From DASXPG01 sp036493755 (GTDB lineage Bacteria; Gemmatimonadota; Gemmatimonadetes; Gemmatimonadales; JACORV01), in contig DASXPG010000106.1 of the NCBI GenBank assembly GCA_036493755.1, positions 14,152 to 78,151 on the forward strand: 64,000 bases of DNA, written 5' to 3'. Both the position numbers and the translations under genes were made by a program. This document shows, piece after piece, positions 44,187 through 55,255 of the stretch. The stretch's first letter is position 1. Each line of letters opens with the position of its first letter. Under the pieces are notes generated by a model. The model was not told where the DNA came from. It saw nothing but the letters and a program-made list of their open reading frames with translations, and did not search any database.

Positions 44187-44193
44187 AGGACGC
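44178..44193. repeat. 16-bp hairpin GCGTCCTGAAGGACGC
   Basis: A 6-bp stem with TGAA loop. It is the exact reverse complement of the hairpin at 49541-49556, and the two bracket the GcvT-flavoprotein-Rieske block. It overlaps the stop codon of the upstream gene. Confidence 0.7.
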
Positions 44194-44209
44194 TACATTC
44201 AGCCCCGAC

Positions 44210-45403
44210 ATGACGGGACTTCGGCAGACCCCATTCCACCCCCGCACATCGGCCCTGATGGAAGGCGCAAACTGGCGCCGCTGGGCCGGATACACCGTGG
44301 CGAGCTCCTACGAGCTGCTGCACGACCGCGAGTATCACGCGATCCGCAGCTCGGCCGCGCTGCTCGACGTGACGCCCCTCTACAAGTACCTGGTGACCGG
44401 CAAGGACGCCGCGCGGCTGGTCGATCGCGTTATCGTCCGCGACGCGCTGCACGCCAGGGTCGGCCAGGTGATGTACACCTGCTGGTGCGACAGCGCCGGC
44501 AAAGTCATCGACGACGGCACCGTGTCGCGGCTCGGCGACGAGACGTTCCGAATCACCTCGGCGGATCCCTCGTTGCGCTGGTTCGCCCTCAACGCGGCCG
44601 GCCTCCATGCGAAGATCGAAGACGTCACGGAATCCACCGCCGCGCTGGCGCTGCAGGGGCCCAATGCCCGCGCCATTCTCCAGCAGCTCACCGGCGCCGA
44701 CCTCGCGCACCTCAAGTACTTCCGCGTCGTCTCGACGACGCTGCGCGACATGCCGGTCCAGATATCGCGCACCGGCTACACCGGTGACCTCGGCTACGAG
44801 ATCTGGCTGCACGCCCACGACGCCCTCGCGATCTGGGACGCGCTGATCGAGGCGGGAACGCCGTACGGCATCGTCCCCTGCGGAATGCTGGGCCTCGACA
44901 TGGCCCGCATCGAGGCGGGGCTCATGCTGCTCGAAGTCGACTACGTCTCGGCGCACCGCGCCCTGATCGAGGGCCAGAAGTCGTCGCCCTACGAGCTGAA
45001 CCTCGGCTGGGCGGTGGACCTCAAGAAGGAATGGTTCGTCGGCAAGGATGCCCTGGCCCTCGAGGCGGCGCGCGGACCGGCCTGGCGTTTCATCGGCATC
45101 GAGGTCGATTGGGAAAACCTCGAGCGGTTGTACGCCGAGGTGAAGCTTCCGCCGAGACTGCCGGCGCAGGCGTGGCGGGTCAGCGTGCCGTTGTACGTCG
45201 AGGGACGGCAGGTCGGCTACGCGACCAGCGGCTGCTGGTCGCCGCTGCTCAAGAAGTACATCGCGCTGGGGCACGTCGAAGCGGCCTACGGCAATCCCGG
45301 CTCTCGGCTGGCGATGGAAGTCACCGTCGAGCACCGCCGCAAGCAGGCCGCCGCGACGGTGGTGCCCACACCCTTCTTCAATCCCGACCGGAAGCGCGCC
45401 TGA
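44210..45403 (+). CDS. GcvT-like aminomethyltransferase (folate-binding)
   Basis: 397 residues of the GcvT/dimethylglycine-dehydrogenase C-terminal fold. Landmarks: MEGANWRRWAGYTVASSYE, SSAALLDVTPLYKYLVTG, YTCWCDSAGKVIDDGTVSRL (Asp that binds folate N10 in GcvT), ALQGPNARAILQQL, SRTGYTGDLGYEIW, and the C-terminal beta-domain SGCWSPLLKKYIALGHV. No gcvH or gcvP is nearby, so it probably moves a C1 unit from a methylated amine to tetrahydrofolate rather than serving the glycine cleavage system. Its stop overlaps the next ATG by one base. Confidence 0.9.
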   Translation: MTGLRQTPFHPRTSALMEGANWRRWAGYTVASSYELLHDREYHAIRSSAALLDVTPLYKYLVTGKDAARLVDRVIVRDALHARVGQVMYTCWCDSAGKVIDDGTVSRLGDETFRITSADPSLRWFALNAAGLHAKIEDVTESTAALALQGPNARAILQQLTGADLAHLKYFRVVSTTLRDMPVQISRTGYTGDLGYEIWLHAHDALAIWDALIEAGTPYGIVPCGMLGLDMARIEAGLMLLEVDYVSAHRALIEGQKSSPYELNLGWAVDLKKEWFVGKDALALEAARGPAWRFIGIEVDWENLERLYAEVKLPPRLPAQAWRVSVPLYVEGRQVGYATSGCWSPLLKKYIALGHVEAAYGNPGSRLAMEVTVEHRRKQAAATVVPTPFFNPDRKRA

Positions 45404-46986
45404 TGGCCGCCAATCGCTACGACGCGATCGTCATCGGCGGCGGCCACAACGGACTGATCGCCGCCGCCTACCTGGCGCGCGCCGGCCGGAAGGTCGTCGT
45501 CCTCGAGCGGCGCGAGCGGGTGGGCGGCGCGGCGGTGACCGAGGAAATCTTCCCCGGCTTCAAGTTTTCGATGTTCTCGTACGTGGTCAGCCTGCTGCGC
45601 CCCGAGATCATCCGCGACCTGCGGCTTCCCGAGCACGGCCTCCAGATTCTCCCGCTCGAGAGCACGCTGACGCCCATGGAAAACGGCGACTACTTCGCCG
45701 CCTGGGCCGATCACGACCAGACCCGCCGCGAGCTGCTGCGGCATTCGGCGCTCGACGCCGAAGCGTACGACGAGTACGGCCGGCTGATGTACCACATGGC
45801 CCACGCGGTGAAGCCGATCCTCGGCATGGTGCCTCCCGACCCGGCGTCGCTGCGGCCCCGCGACCTCAAGGGGATGCTCGCCGTCGGCAATCACTTCCGC
45901 TCGTTAGGCGCCGAGCAGTTCCACGCCATGTTCAAGCTGATGACCATGAGCTCGGCGGATTTCCTCGACGAGTGGTTCGAGACCGACGTCCTCAAGGCCA
46001 CCAAGTCGGCGAGCGGGATCATCGGCACCTTCCTGGGCCCGCGCTCGCCGGGAACGGCCTACGTCCTCCTCCATCATTACATGGGCGAGCTGGACGGCGT
46101 GTTCCGCGCCTGGGGCTTCCAGAAGGGCGGCACCGGCGGAATCTCGGAAGCGATCGCCGCCTCGGCTCGATCGCTCGGCGTTGCAATCAGGTGCGGCCAG
46201 ACGGTGCAGAAGGTGCGCGAGAAGGATGGCCGGGTCCGCGGCGTGGTCCTCGAGAATGGCGACGAGATCGACGCGAACATCGTGCTGACGAGTCTCGATC
46301 CCCGGCGCAGCTTCCTCGAGCTGGTGGACCGGAAGGCGCTCCCCGACGAGTTCGTGGCGGACATCAGCCGCTTCAAGTTCCGCGGCTCCTCGGGAAAGGT
46401 GAACCTCGCGTTAGGCGCCCTCCCCGATTTCACCTGCATGCCCGGCTTCGGCCCGCACCTGCGCGGCGCCATGTCGATATCGCCCAGCATGGACTACGTC
46501 GAGCGGGCCTACGACGACGCCAAGTACGGCGAGTTCTCGAAGCGCCCGTACATGGACATCGTGATCCCCTCGCTCATCGATCCCGGGATGGCGCCTCCCG
46601 GCAAACACGTCATGTCGGTCTTCGTGCAGTACGCGCCGTACAACCTGAACGGCGGCTGGACCGACGCGAAGCGCGAGGCATTCGGCGACGCCGTGATCGG
46701 CGCCATCGAGCGCTTCGCGCCCAACATCCGCTCCTGCATCGAGCACCGGCAGGTGCTGACGCCGCTCGACATCGAGCGCATCACCGGGCTGTCCGAAGGC
46801 AACATCTTCCAGGGCGAGCTGGCGCTCCACCAGCTCTTCTTTCTCCGGCCCGCTCCGGGCTGGGCGCGCTTCCGCACGCCGATCAGGAATTACTACCAGT
46901 GCGGTTCGGGGACGCACCCCGGCGGCGGCATCATGGGCGCTTCCGGACGGCTCGGCGCGATGGCGGTGCTGGAGGACCACGCGTGA
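45403..46986 (+). CDS. FAD-dependent oxidoreductase, phytoene-desaturase/PYROXD2-like (first copy)
   Basis: 527 residues. Dinucleotide motif GGGHNGLIAAAYLARAGRKVV with trailing VLERRERVGGAA; PEIIRDLRLPEHGLQI; C-terminal FAD motif SGTHPGGGIMGASG. It resembles amine-oxidase/phytoene-desaturase flavoproteins, but no carotenoid genes are nearby. The context (GcvT-like, Rieske) suggests oxidation of an amine or methylated intermediate. It starts one base inside the GcvT stop and ends four bases into the next gene. Confidence 0.87.
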   Translation: MAANRYDAIVIGGGHNGLIAAAYLARAGRKVVVLERRERVGGAAVTEEIFPGFKFSMFSYVVSLLRPEIIRDLRLPEHGLQILPLESTLTPMENGDYFAAWADHDQTRRELLRHSALDAEAYDEYGRLMYHMAHAVKPILGMVPPDPASLRPRDLKGMLAVGNHFRSLGAEQFHAMFKLMTMSSADFLDEWFETDVLKATKSASGIIGTFLGPRSPGTAYVLLHHYMGELDGVFRAWGFQKGGTGGISEAIAASARSLGVAIRCGQTVQKVREKDGRVRGVVLENGDEIDANIVLTSLDPRRSFLELVDRKALPDEFVADISRFKFRGSSGKVNLALGALPDFTCMPGFGPHLRGAMSISPSMDYVERAYDDAKYGEFSKRPYMDIVIPSLIDPGMAPPGKHVMSVFVQYAPYNLNGGWTDAKREAFGDAVIGAIERFAPNIRSCIEHRQVLTPLDIERITGLSEGNIFQGELALHQLFFLRPAPGWARFRTPIRNYYQCGSGTHPGGGIMGASGRLGAMAVLEDHA

Positions 46987-48407
46987 GCCGCTCCGTGGTG
47001 GTGATCGGCGCCGGGACCAACGGTCTGACCGCGGCGCAGATACTCGCGACATCGGGGCGGCAGGTCATCGTGCTCGACCAGAAGCAGCCCGCCGACGTCG
47101 ACTTCGACGCCGGTTGGGTGCCACCGAGCGTCCGCGCCGCGCTCAACATTCAGCCGGAGGCCGAGGAGCAGGGTTCCTGGCTGGTGATGCCGATGGAGGG
47201 CGGGCGCTTCGAGCTCTTTGCCGACATCGCCCGCTCGGCCGAATCGATCCGGAGGCTCAGCCCGCGCGATGCGTCGCGCTGGCCGGAATTCTGCACCCGC
47301 ATGCGGCGCCTGGCTGGAGTGCTCGAGACGCTCTATCAGCAGAACGCCCCCGACGTCGAGACCACCGATCCCGGAGAGCTGATGCACCTCGCCCTCCTCG
47401 GACTCAGGGTCCGCGGGCTGGGCCGGCAGACCGTGATCGACCTGCTGCGCATTCTGCCGATGCCGGTCGCCGAGCTGCTCGACGAGTGGTTCGAGAGCGA
47501 GCTGCTCAAGGCGGCGGTCGGCTCGACCGGCGTCATGGATCTGTGCCAGGGGCCGCGTTCGGCGGGAACGGCGTTCGTGATGCTGCACCATCACGTGGGC
47601 CGGCCGGCCGGTGTCTTTCGGCCGCTTCGCACCAGCCTGCGCTCGACATTGTCGAAGCGGACCAACGTCGAGATCCGCCACGACGCCGCGATGCACCTCG
47701 AGGTCGCCGGCGAGCGTATCCGCGCCGTGACCCTCGAGAGCGGCGACACCATCGAGACCGACTGCCTCGTCTCCAGCGCTGACCCGCGCCGCACCATGCT
47801 CGACCTCCTCGATCCGGGCTGGCTCGACCCCGAATTCATGCGCGCGGTGCACAACATCAAAATGAAGGGTGTCGCCGGGACGGTGACCCTCGCCCTGAGC
47901 TGCGAGGCGCCGTTCAGGCAGATGAGCCTGGCGCCGTCGCTGACCCACATCGAGCGCGCCTACGACGATGTGAAATACGGACGACCATCAGCGCAGCCGT
48001 GGCTGGAATTGAGGAACAGCGGGCAAAAGATCGAGGTGCAGGTCCAATACCTGCCGCAGGTCCCGCGCGAGGGCGCGTGGGACGAGGCCGGGAAGCGCTC
48101 GTTAGGCAACGACGTCGCCCGGCGGGTGGTCGACGCGGCGCCCGAGCTGAAGGATGCCATCACCGGCATCCGCGTCATGACCCCGCTCGATCTGGACGCC
48201 CACGGCGGTCTCACCGGCGGTCACCGGTACCAGGGCGACCTGACCCTCGACCAGATCCTCTTCATGCGCCCGGTGGCGGGCTGGAGCCGGTATCGCACTC
48301 CGATCGGCGGGCTCTGGCTCTGCGGCTCGGGAACCCATCCCGGCGGCGGCGTCGCCGGCGCGTCAGGACTGCTCGCGGCGCGCGAGATTCTGCGGGACGC
48401 CCGGTGA
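46983..48407 (+). CDS. FAD-dependent oxidoreductase, phytoene-desaturase-like (second, diverged copy)
   Basis: 474 residues from a GTG overlapping the previous stop. It begins VVVIGAGTNGLTAAQILATSG, so the Rossmann motif is intact, but the following RVGG-type loop seen in the first copy is replaced by KQPADVDFDAGWVPPS. LLDEWFESELLKAAVGSTGVM and SGTHPGGGVAGASG closely parallel the first copy, so this is a tandem duplication. It may be a partner subunit with altered FAD or substrate handling. Confidence 0.85.
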   Translation: MSRSVVVIGAGTNGLTAAQILATSGRQVIVLDQKQPADVDFDAGWVPPSVRAALNIQPEAEEQGSWLVMPMEGGRFELFADIARSAESIRRLSPRDASRWPEFCTRMRRLAGVLETLYQQNAPDVETTDPGELMHLALLGLRVRGLGRQTVIDLLRILPMPVAELLDEWFESELLKAAVGSTGVMDLCQGPRSAGTAFVMLHHHVGRPAGVFRPLRTSLRSTLSKRTNVEIRHDAAMHLEVAGERIRAVTLESGDTIETDCLVSSADPRRTMLDLLDPGWLDPEFMRAVHNIKMKGVAGTVTLALSCEAPFRQMSLAPSLTHIERAYDDVKYGRPSAQPWLELRNSGQKIEVQVQYLPQVPREGAWDEAGKRSLGNDVARRVVDAAPELKDAITGIRVMTPLDLDAHGGLTGGHRYQGDLTLDQILFMRPVAGWSRYRTPIGGLWLCGSGTHPGGGVAGASGLLAAREILRDAR

Positions 48408-49507
48408 CAGCGTTCCAGAAAACGGCCGAGAGTTACCGGCCGGGCGCGCGAACGATGGAAGGGCGCTACTACACGTCGCCCGACATCTTCGCCCAGGAGC
48501 GGGAGAAGATCTTCGCCCGCCGCTGGATCTGTGTCGGGCGCGAATCGCAGGTCGCCGTGACGGGCGCCTACATCGTGGCAGAGATTGCGGGCGAGAGCAT
48601 CATCGTGGTGCGGGACAAGCCGGGCATCCTGCACGCGTTCTACAATGTCTGCCGGCATCGCGGTACCAGGCTCTGCGAAGCGGCGCAGGGAAGCTTCGGC
48701 GGCTCGATCCAGTGTCCCTATCACGCCTGGACCTACGGCCTCGACGGGCGCCTGATCGGCGCCCCGCACATGAACGAAGTCGAATCCTTCGACAAGGCCG
48801 ACTATCCGCTGCACGCCGTCGCCGTTGCGATGTGGGAAGGGTTCGTCTTCATCAACCTCGCGGCCCGGCCCGAGCCGTTCGACCTGGCATTCGCGCCCGT
48901 CACCGGCCTATTCGAGCGCTATGGGTTGGCTCGGCTGCGCGTAGTGCGGCGGATCGAATACGAGGTGAAAGCCAACTGGAAACTGATCCTTCAGAACTAC
49001 AACGAGTGCCTGCACTGCCCGACGATCCATCCCGAGCTCTCCACCACGTTGCCCTATACCAGCGGCGCCAACGATCTCACCGACGGCCCCTTCCTCGGCG
49101 GCTACATGGAAATCAAGGCGCCTAACGAAAGCGCAACCATGAGCGGCAGGATGTGCGCGATACCGCTCAGTGGAGCGAGTGGAGCGAGAGCGTACTACTA
49201 CGCGCTGTTCCCGACCATGATGCTGAGCCTGCATCCAGACTACGCAGTGTATTACACGGTCTGGCCGAAGTTGCCCGACGCGAGCCGCGTGGTCTGCGAG
49301 TGGATGGTGCATCCGGACGCCCCATCGGCCCCGGGGTACAACATCGCCGATGCCGAAGAGTTCTGGGACGTCACCAATCGGCAGGACTGGCACATCTGTG
49401 AGCAGAGCCATGCGGGCATCAGCTCCCGCGCCTACACTCCCGGACCCTACTCTCCTCGCGAGAGCATCCCCGCCGCCTGGGACCGGGAGTACCTCAAGAG
49501 CCTCTAA
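48404..49507 (+). CDS. Rieske non-heme iron oxygenase, alpha subunit
   Basis: 367 residues. Rieske cluster ligands are C83, H85, C104 and H107 (NVCRHRG, QCPYHAW). The mononuclear iron site is H204 and H209 (NECLHCPTIHP) with D328 (NRQDWHICEQ). The bridging residue is Glu (E201), as reported for carnitine oxygenase CntA, not the Asp usual in aromatic dioxygenases. This favours a quaternary or methylated amine substrate. No reductase or ferredoxin gene sits next to it. The GTG start overlaps the previous stop. Confidence 0.92.
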   Translation: MTAFQKTAESYRPGARTMEGRYYTSPDIFAQEREKIFARRWICVGRESQVAVTGAYIVAEIAGESIIVVRDKPGILHAFYNVCRHRGTRLCEAAQGSFGGSIQCPYHAWTYGLDGRLIGAPHMNEVESFDKADYPLHAVAVAMWEGFVFINLAARPEPFDLAFAPVTGLFERYGLARLRVVRRIEYEVKANWKLILQNYNECLHCPTIHPELSTTLPYTSGANDLTDGPFLGGYMEIKAPNESATMSGRMCAIPLSGASGARAYYYALFPTMMLSLHPDYAVYYTVWPKLPDASRVVCEWMVHPDAPSAPGYNIADAEEFWDVTNRQDWHICEQSHAGISSRAYTPGPYSPRESIPAAWDREYLKSL

Positions 49508-49540
49508 CTGACGGGCCCTTCAGGACGTGCATAGCCGAGC

Positions 49541-49556
49541 GCGTCCTTCAGGACGC
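49541..49556. repeat. 16-bp hairpin GCGTCCTTCAGGACGC
   Basis: Exact reverse complement of the hairpin at 44178-44193; a partial third copy (CCCTTCAGGACG) lies about 25 bases upstream. It follows the Rieske stop, so it may end or process that transcript before the formate dehydrogenase locus. Confidence 0.7.
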
Positions 49557-49650
49557 ATCTCGCAGCGACCTATCGCATCTTCTTTGACCTCTCCTGCATC
49601 CCGCAATATGTTCTGAAGTGTAGTAATGGCATCCACTTGAGGGAGCGCAC

Positions 49651-51582
49651 ATGCGCGGCAAGAACGAACGCGGCTACGTCCGGCTCGAAACGCCGCTCGT
49701 CCGGGAGAAGGGCGTTCTGCGCCCCGCTTCCTGGGAGAGCGCACTCGACCGGGCGGCGGAGGGCTTTGCCCATATCCGCGAGACCCGGGGCGGCGACGCC
49801 ATCGGGATCTTCAGCTGCTCGAAGTCGACGAACGAGATGAACTTCCTCGCGGGGAAACTGGCTCGCCAGGCGTTCGGCTCGCATAACGTCGACAGCTGCA
49901 ACCGGACCTGACACGCTCCTAGCGTCGTCGGTCTGGCGACAGCGTTTGGCGCGGGCGGGGGCACCACCTCGTACCGCGAGATGGAAGAGACGGATGTGAT
50001 TTTCCTCTGGGGCGCGAACCCCAGGGAGAATCATCCGATCATCTACCATCACATCCTGAAGGGGATTCACCACGGCGCGAAACTCTACGCGGTGGATCCT
50101 CGGCGGACGCCTTCGGCCCAGTGGGCCGATGTGTGGATGGGTCTCAACGTCGGCAGCGACATCGCGCTCTCGAATGCGATGGCGCGGGTCATGATCCATG
50201 AAGGCCTGGTGCACGAACATTTCGTCGCCCACGCGACGACCGGTTTTGACGCGTATCGGACGTCGGTGGAACCCTGGACCCTCGACAAGGCCGAGCAGGT
50301 CACGGGCGTCCCGGCCGACGTGATCCGTGAAGCGGCGATCACGTATGCGAAGGCGAAGAAGGCGATCATCTGCTGGACCCTCGGAATCACGGAGCACCAC
50401 AACGCCGTCGACAATGTTCTGGCACTCATCAACCTCTCCCTCCTCACCGGCCACGTCGGACACTATGGCTCGGGGCTCAGCCCGCTGCGCGGACAGAACA
50501 ACGTCCAGGGCGGCGGCGACATGGGCGCGATTCCCAACAAGCTCGTCGGCTTCCAGGACCCGCTCGATCCCGCCATCAAATCGCGCTTCGAGAAGGCGTG
50601 GGGCGTGCAACTTCCGAACAAGCTCGGCTGGACGATCACCGACATGTTCCACGCCATGGAGCGCGGCGACATGACCGGACTCTTCGTGATCGGCGAAAAT
50701 CCGGCGCAGTCGGAAGCGGACCAGCACCACACCCAGGCGATGCTCGAAGGCCTGGAGCACATGGTGGTACAGGACATTTTCCTGACCCGGACCGCGCAAC
50801 TCGCCCACGTCGTTCTCCCTTCGACGGCGAGCTGGTGCGAGAGCGACGGCACGGTGACCAACAGCGAGCGCCGGGTCCAGCGGGTGCGCGCCGCGCTCCA
50901 GCCACCGGGCGACGCGCGCGACGAGCTGTGGATTCTGTCGGAAATGGCGAAGCGCCTCGGCATCGACTGGGGCAAACCCACGGCCGAGAGCGTCTGGAAC
51001 GAAGTGCGCACCATGGCGCCGGAAATGTTCGGCGGGATGAGCTATCCGCGCCTCGAGAAACTCGGCGGCATCCAGTGGCCCTGCCCGGACGAATCGCATC
51101 CCGGCTCGCTGCTGCTCCACGACCGGCTCTGGGCCGAGCCGCGGGGCGGCCCGCCGGCACCGTTCAGCGTCGTGGTCTACGAGCCGCCGGTCGAGATGCC
51201 CGACGCCGAGTATCCCTTCCAGCTCACCACCGGGCGCCGCCTCGATTCGTACAACACCGGGGTGCAGACGGCGGGCTACGCCTCGCCACTTCGGCGCGCG
51301 GAAACGGTCGACATGTCGCCCGAAGATGTCGATCGACTCGGCCTCGAGGAGGGCGACAGCGTGGAGATCGCGTCCCGGCGCGGCTGCGTCGTCGCCCCGG
51401 TGCACGTGGAACCCAATCTCAGGCCCGGCCTCGTCTTCATGACGCTGCACAACCAGGACGACGTGCGCGTCAACCTGCTCACCATCGACGTCACCGATCC
51501 CAAGTCGGGCACCGCGGAGTTCAAGGCCTGCGCCGTGCGCATCGAGCCGGTGCGCAAGCCCGCCGCGGCCGCCGGCGACTGA
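49651..51582 (+). CDS. fdhA: Formate dehydrogenase catalytic subunit, selenocysteine-containing, C-terminal part of alpha
   Basis: 643 residues, reading UGA at 49909-49911 as selenocysteine (Sec87). Context NNVDSCNRT-Sec-HAPSVVGL aligns with E. coli FdhF NNVDCCARV-Sec-HGPSVAGL, including the adjacent catalytic His. Downstream molybdopterin regions are intact (FLWGANPRENHP, VDPRRT, GQNNVQGGGDMGA, VVQDIFLT, GENPAQSEADQHH, MTLH). The protein lacks the N-terminal [4Fe-4S] lobe that precedes the site in normal enzymes; that lobe is encoded at 53467-54411. GAGGGAG precedes the ATG. It oxidises formate to CO2 at a bis-molybdopterin metal centre. Confidence 0.92.
49909..49944 (+). promoter_or_regulatory. 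Bacterial SECIS element directing selenocysteine insertion
   Basis: Directly after the UGA, an RNA hairpin can form: lower stem CGCU/AGCG (49914-49917 with 49941-49944), a left bulge CCUAGC, upper stem GUCGUC/GGCGAC (49924-49929 with 49935-49940) and apical loop GGUCU (49930-49934). The E. coli fdhF SECIS has the same position and a GGUCU-type apex that SelB reads. This structure argues strongly against a nonsense mutation. Confidence 0.88.
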
Positions 51583-51595
51583 AGCAAGGGAGCTC

Positions 51596-53466
<1,871 letters not shown>

Positions 53467-53470
<4 letters not shown>

Positions 53471-54411
53471 GCGAAGGACCGCGCAACGAGCGCGTCGAAA
53501 TCAGCGTGGACGGCGAGAACGTCACGGTACCGAAGGGCGGCACCATTCTCGACGCCTGCCGGCAGCTGGGGCGCGAGATCCCGACCCTCTGCTACCTCGA
53601 GACGCTGCACCCGGTCAACGCCTGCCGGGTTTGCGTCGTCGAGCTGGAAGGCTCGCGGGTGCTGGTCCCCTCCTGCTCGCGCATCGCGACACCCGGCATG
53701 AAGGTGAAAACCGACTCGCCGCGGGTGAAGCTCAGCCGCAAGATGGTGCTGGAATTCCTGGATTCGTCGGTTGACCTGTCCACCGCGCCTAACGTCGAGG
53801 GCTGGCTGGCCGAGTACGGTTGCGACAGCGAGCGCTACGGCCCCGAAGCCCAGCCGGCCACGGCCGGCGAGCGTGACGAGGCGCCGGCCGGCCACCATCA
53901 CAAGCCGGATCCCGCCGTCGCCGCGACCGTGCACCAGCCGGTCAAGGTCGACAACGACCTCTACGTGCGCGACTACTCCAAGTGCATTCTCTGCTACAAG
54001 TGCGTCGAGGCCTGCGGGACCGACTACCAGAACACCTTCGCCATCGCCGTCGCGGGTCGCGGATTCGACGCGCGAATCTCGACCGAAATGGCCGTCCCCC
54101 TCCCCGATTCGGCGTGCGTCTACTGCGGCAACTGCATCGCCGTCTGTCCCACCGGCGCGCTGATGTTCAAGACCGAGCACGATCGTCGCGCCGAGGAGAC
54201 CTGGGACGAAGCGAAGCAGCACGTCACCGACACCATCTGCCCCTACTGCGGCGTGGGCTGCACGCTCCAGCTCCGGGTGCAGGAAAACCAGGTCGTCCGG
54301 GTCACCTCGCCGCTCGACCACTCCATCACCCGTGGAAACCTCTGCATCAAGGGACGATTCGGCTGGCGCTTCGTCGAGAATCGGAGCCGGCAGCGCGATG
54401 TCGACGACTGA
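53467..54411 (+). CDS. Formate dehydrogenase iron-sulfur subunit, N-terminal part of split alpha
   Basis: 314 residues. A [2Fe-2S] ferredoxin domain (Cys 42, 53, 56, 70), a His/Pro linker (GHHHKPDP), two [4Fe-4S] clusters (Cys 173, 176, 179, 183 and 217, 220, 223, 227), then the molybdopterin-enzyme [4Fe-4S] lobe (Cys 258, 261, 265, 293) ending CIKGRFGWRFV. In ordinary NAD-linked FdhA this chain continues straight into the catalytic domain; here it stops and that domain is the gene at 49651. The two products should assemble into one alpha unit. It overlaps the neighbours on both sides. Confidence 0.93.
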
Positions 54412-55255
54412 CGAGCCGCCACCGGAGCTGCAGCCCGATCATCCGCTGAGGGGACTCGGCTACCGCGATCCGGTACGCGGCAGGCCGGTGACGCTGCTCG
54501 ACGGGAACGCGCGCCATATCAACGAAGCGGCCGTCGTCGAAGAAGTGCCGGTCGCGATGATCTACAATTCCCAGCCCCATGCCGTGATGATGGCGACGCC
54601 GGCCGACTTCGAGGATTTCGCGGTCGGGTTTTCGCTGTCGGAAGGAATCGTCGCGTCGGCGAAGGAAATCTCGAAGCTCGAGGTGCTGCGCTACGCCCAG
54701 GGCGTCGAAGTGCAGCTCACGATTCCCGATGCGGCGCTGGCGCGGCTCAAGGATCGCGGGCGCGCGCTGATCGGCCGGGTGGGATGCGGACTCTGCGGCG
54801 TGCAGACCATCGAAGAGGCGCTGCGGCAGCCCAGGCCGGTCGCGCCGGGCGCGAAGATCCGGGTCGATGCCCTCTGGCGCGCGGAGCGGGAATTGCCCGC
54901 ACTCCAGAAGCTCAACCAGGATACGGCATCGCTGCACGCGGCGGCATGGGCCAACGATGACGGCCTTCCCGAGATCGTGCGCGAGGACGTAGGACGTCAC
55001 AACGCGCTGGACAAAGTGATCGGTGCGCTGGCCCGCACCGGGAGAAATCCCGCCGATGGCTTCGTGGTGATAACCAGCCGGGCGAGTTACGAGCTCGTAC
55101 AGAAAGCCGCGGCGGTCGGAATCAGGCTGCTGGCCGCGGTGTCACGGCCCACCGGGCTGGCCATCGGTCTCGCCGAAACCAGCGGCCTGACCCTGGTGGC
55201 CCTGCTCCGCGGAAAGACCGCGAGCATTTACGCCCATGGCGAGAGGTTGCAATGA
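54398..55255 (+). CDS. fdhD: Formate dehydrogenase accessory sulfurtransferase FdhD
   Basis: 285 residues from MSTTDEPPPE. Typical motifs are DFEDFAVGFSLSEGIV, the catalytic pair in GCGLCG, EDVGRHNALDKVIG and SRASYELVQKAA. FdhD carries sulfur to the bis-MGD cofactor, which formate dehydrogenases need for activity. It overlaps the Fe-S gene by 14 bases and the carbonic anhydrase gene by 4. Confidence 0.95.
   Translation: MSTTDEPPPELQPDHPLRGLGYRDPVRGRPVTLLDGNARHINEAAVVEEVPVAMIYNSQPHAVMMATPADFEDFAVGFSLSEGIVASAKEISKLEVLRYAQGVEVQLTIPDAALARLKDRGRALIGRVGCGLCGVQTIEEALRQPRPVAPGAKIRVDALWRAERELPALQKLNQDTASLHAAAWANDDGLPEIVREDVGRHNALDKVIGALARTGRNPADGFVVITSRASYELVQKAAAVGIRLLAAVSRPTGLAIGLAETSGLTLVALLRGKTASIYAHGERLQ

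Noticed and set aside
45403..48407. Carotenoid biosynthesis genes (phytoene desaturases)
   Set aside because: The flavoproteins resemble that family, but no crtB, crtE or other carotenoid gene is near, and the neighbours are C1/amine genes.
49651..49980. fdhA read as a pseudogene or frameshifted pair
   Set aside because: The frame is continuous on both sides of a single UGA, the site matches the catalytic Sec/Cys, and a SECIS-like hairpin follows. No other damage is present.
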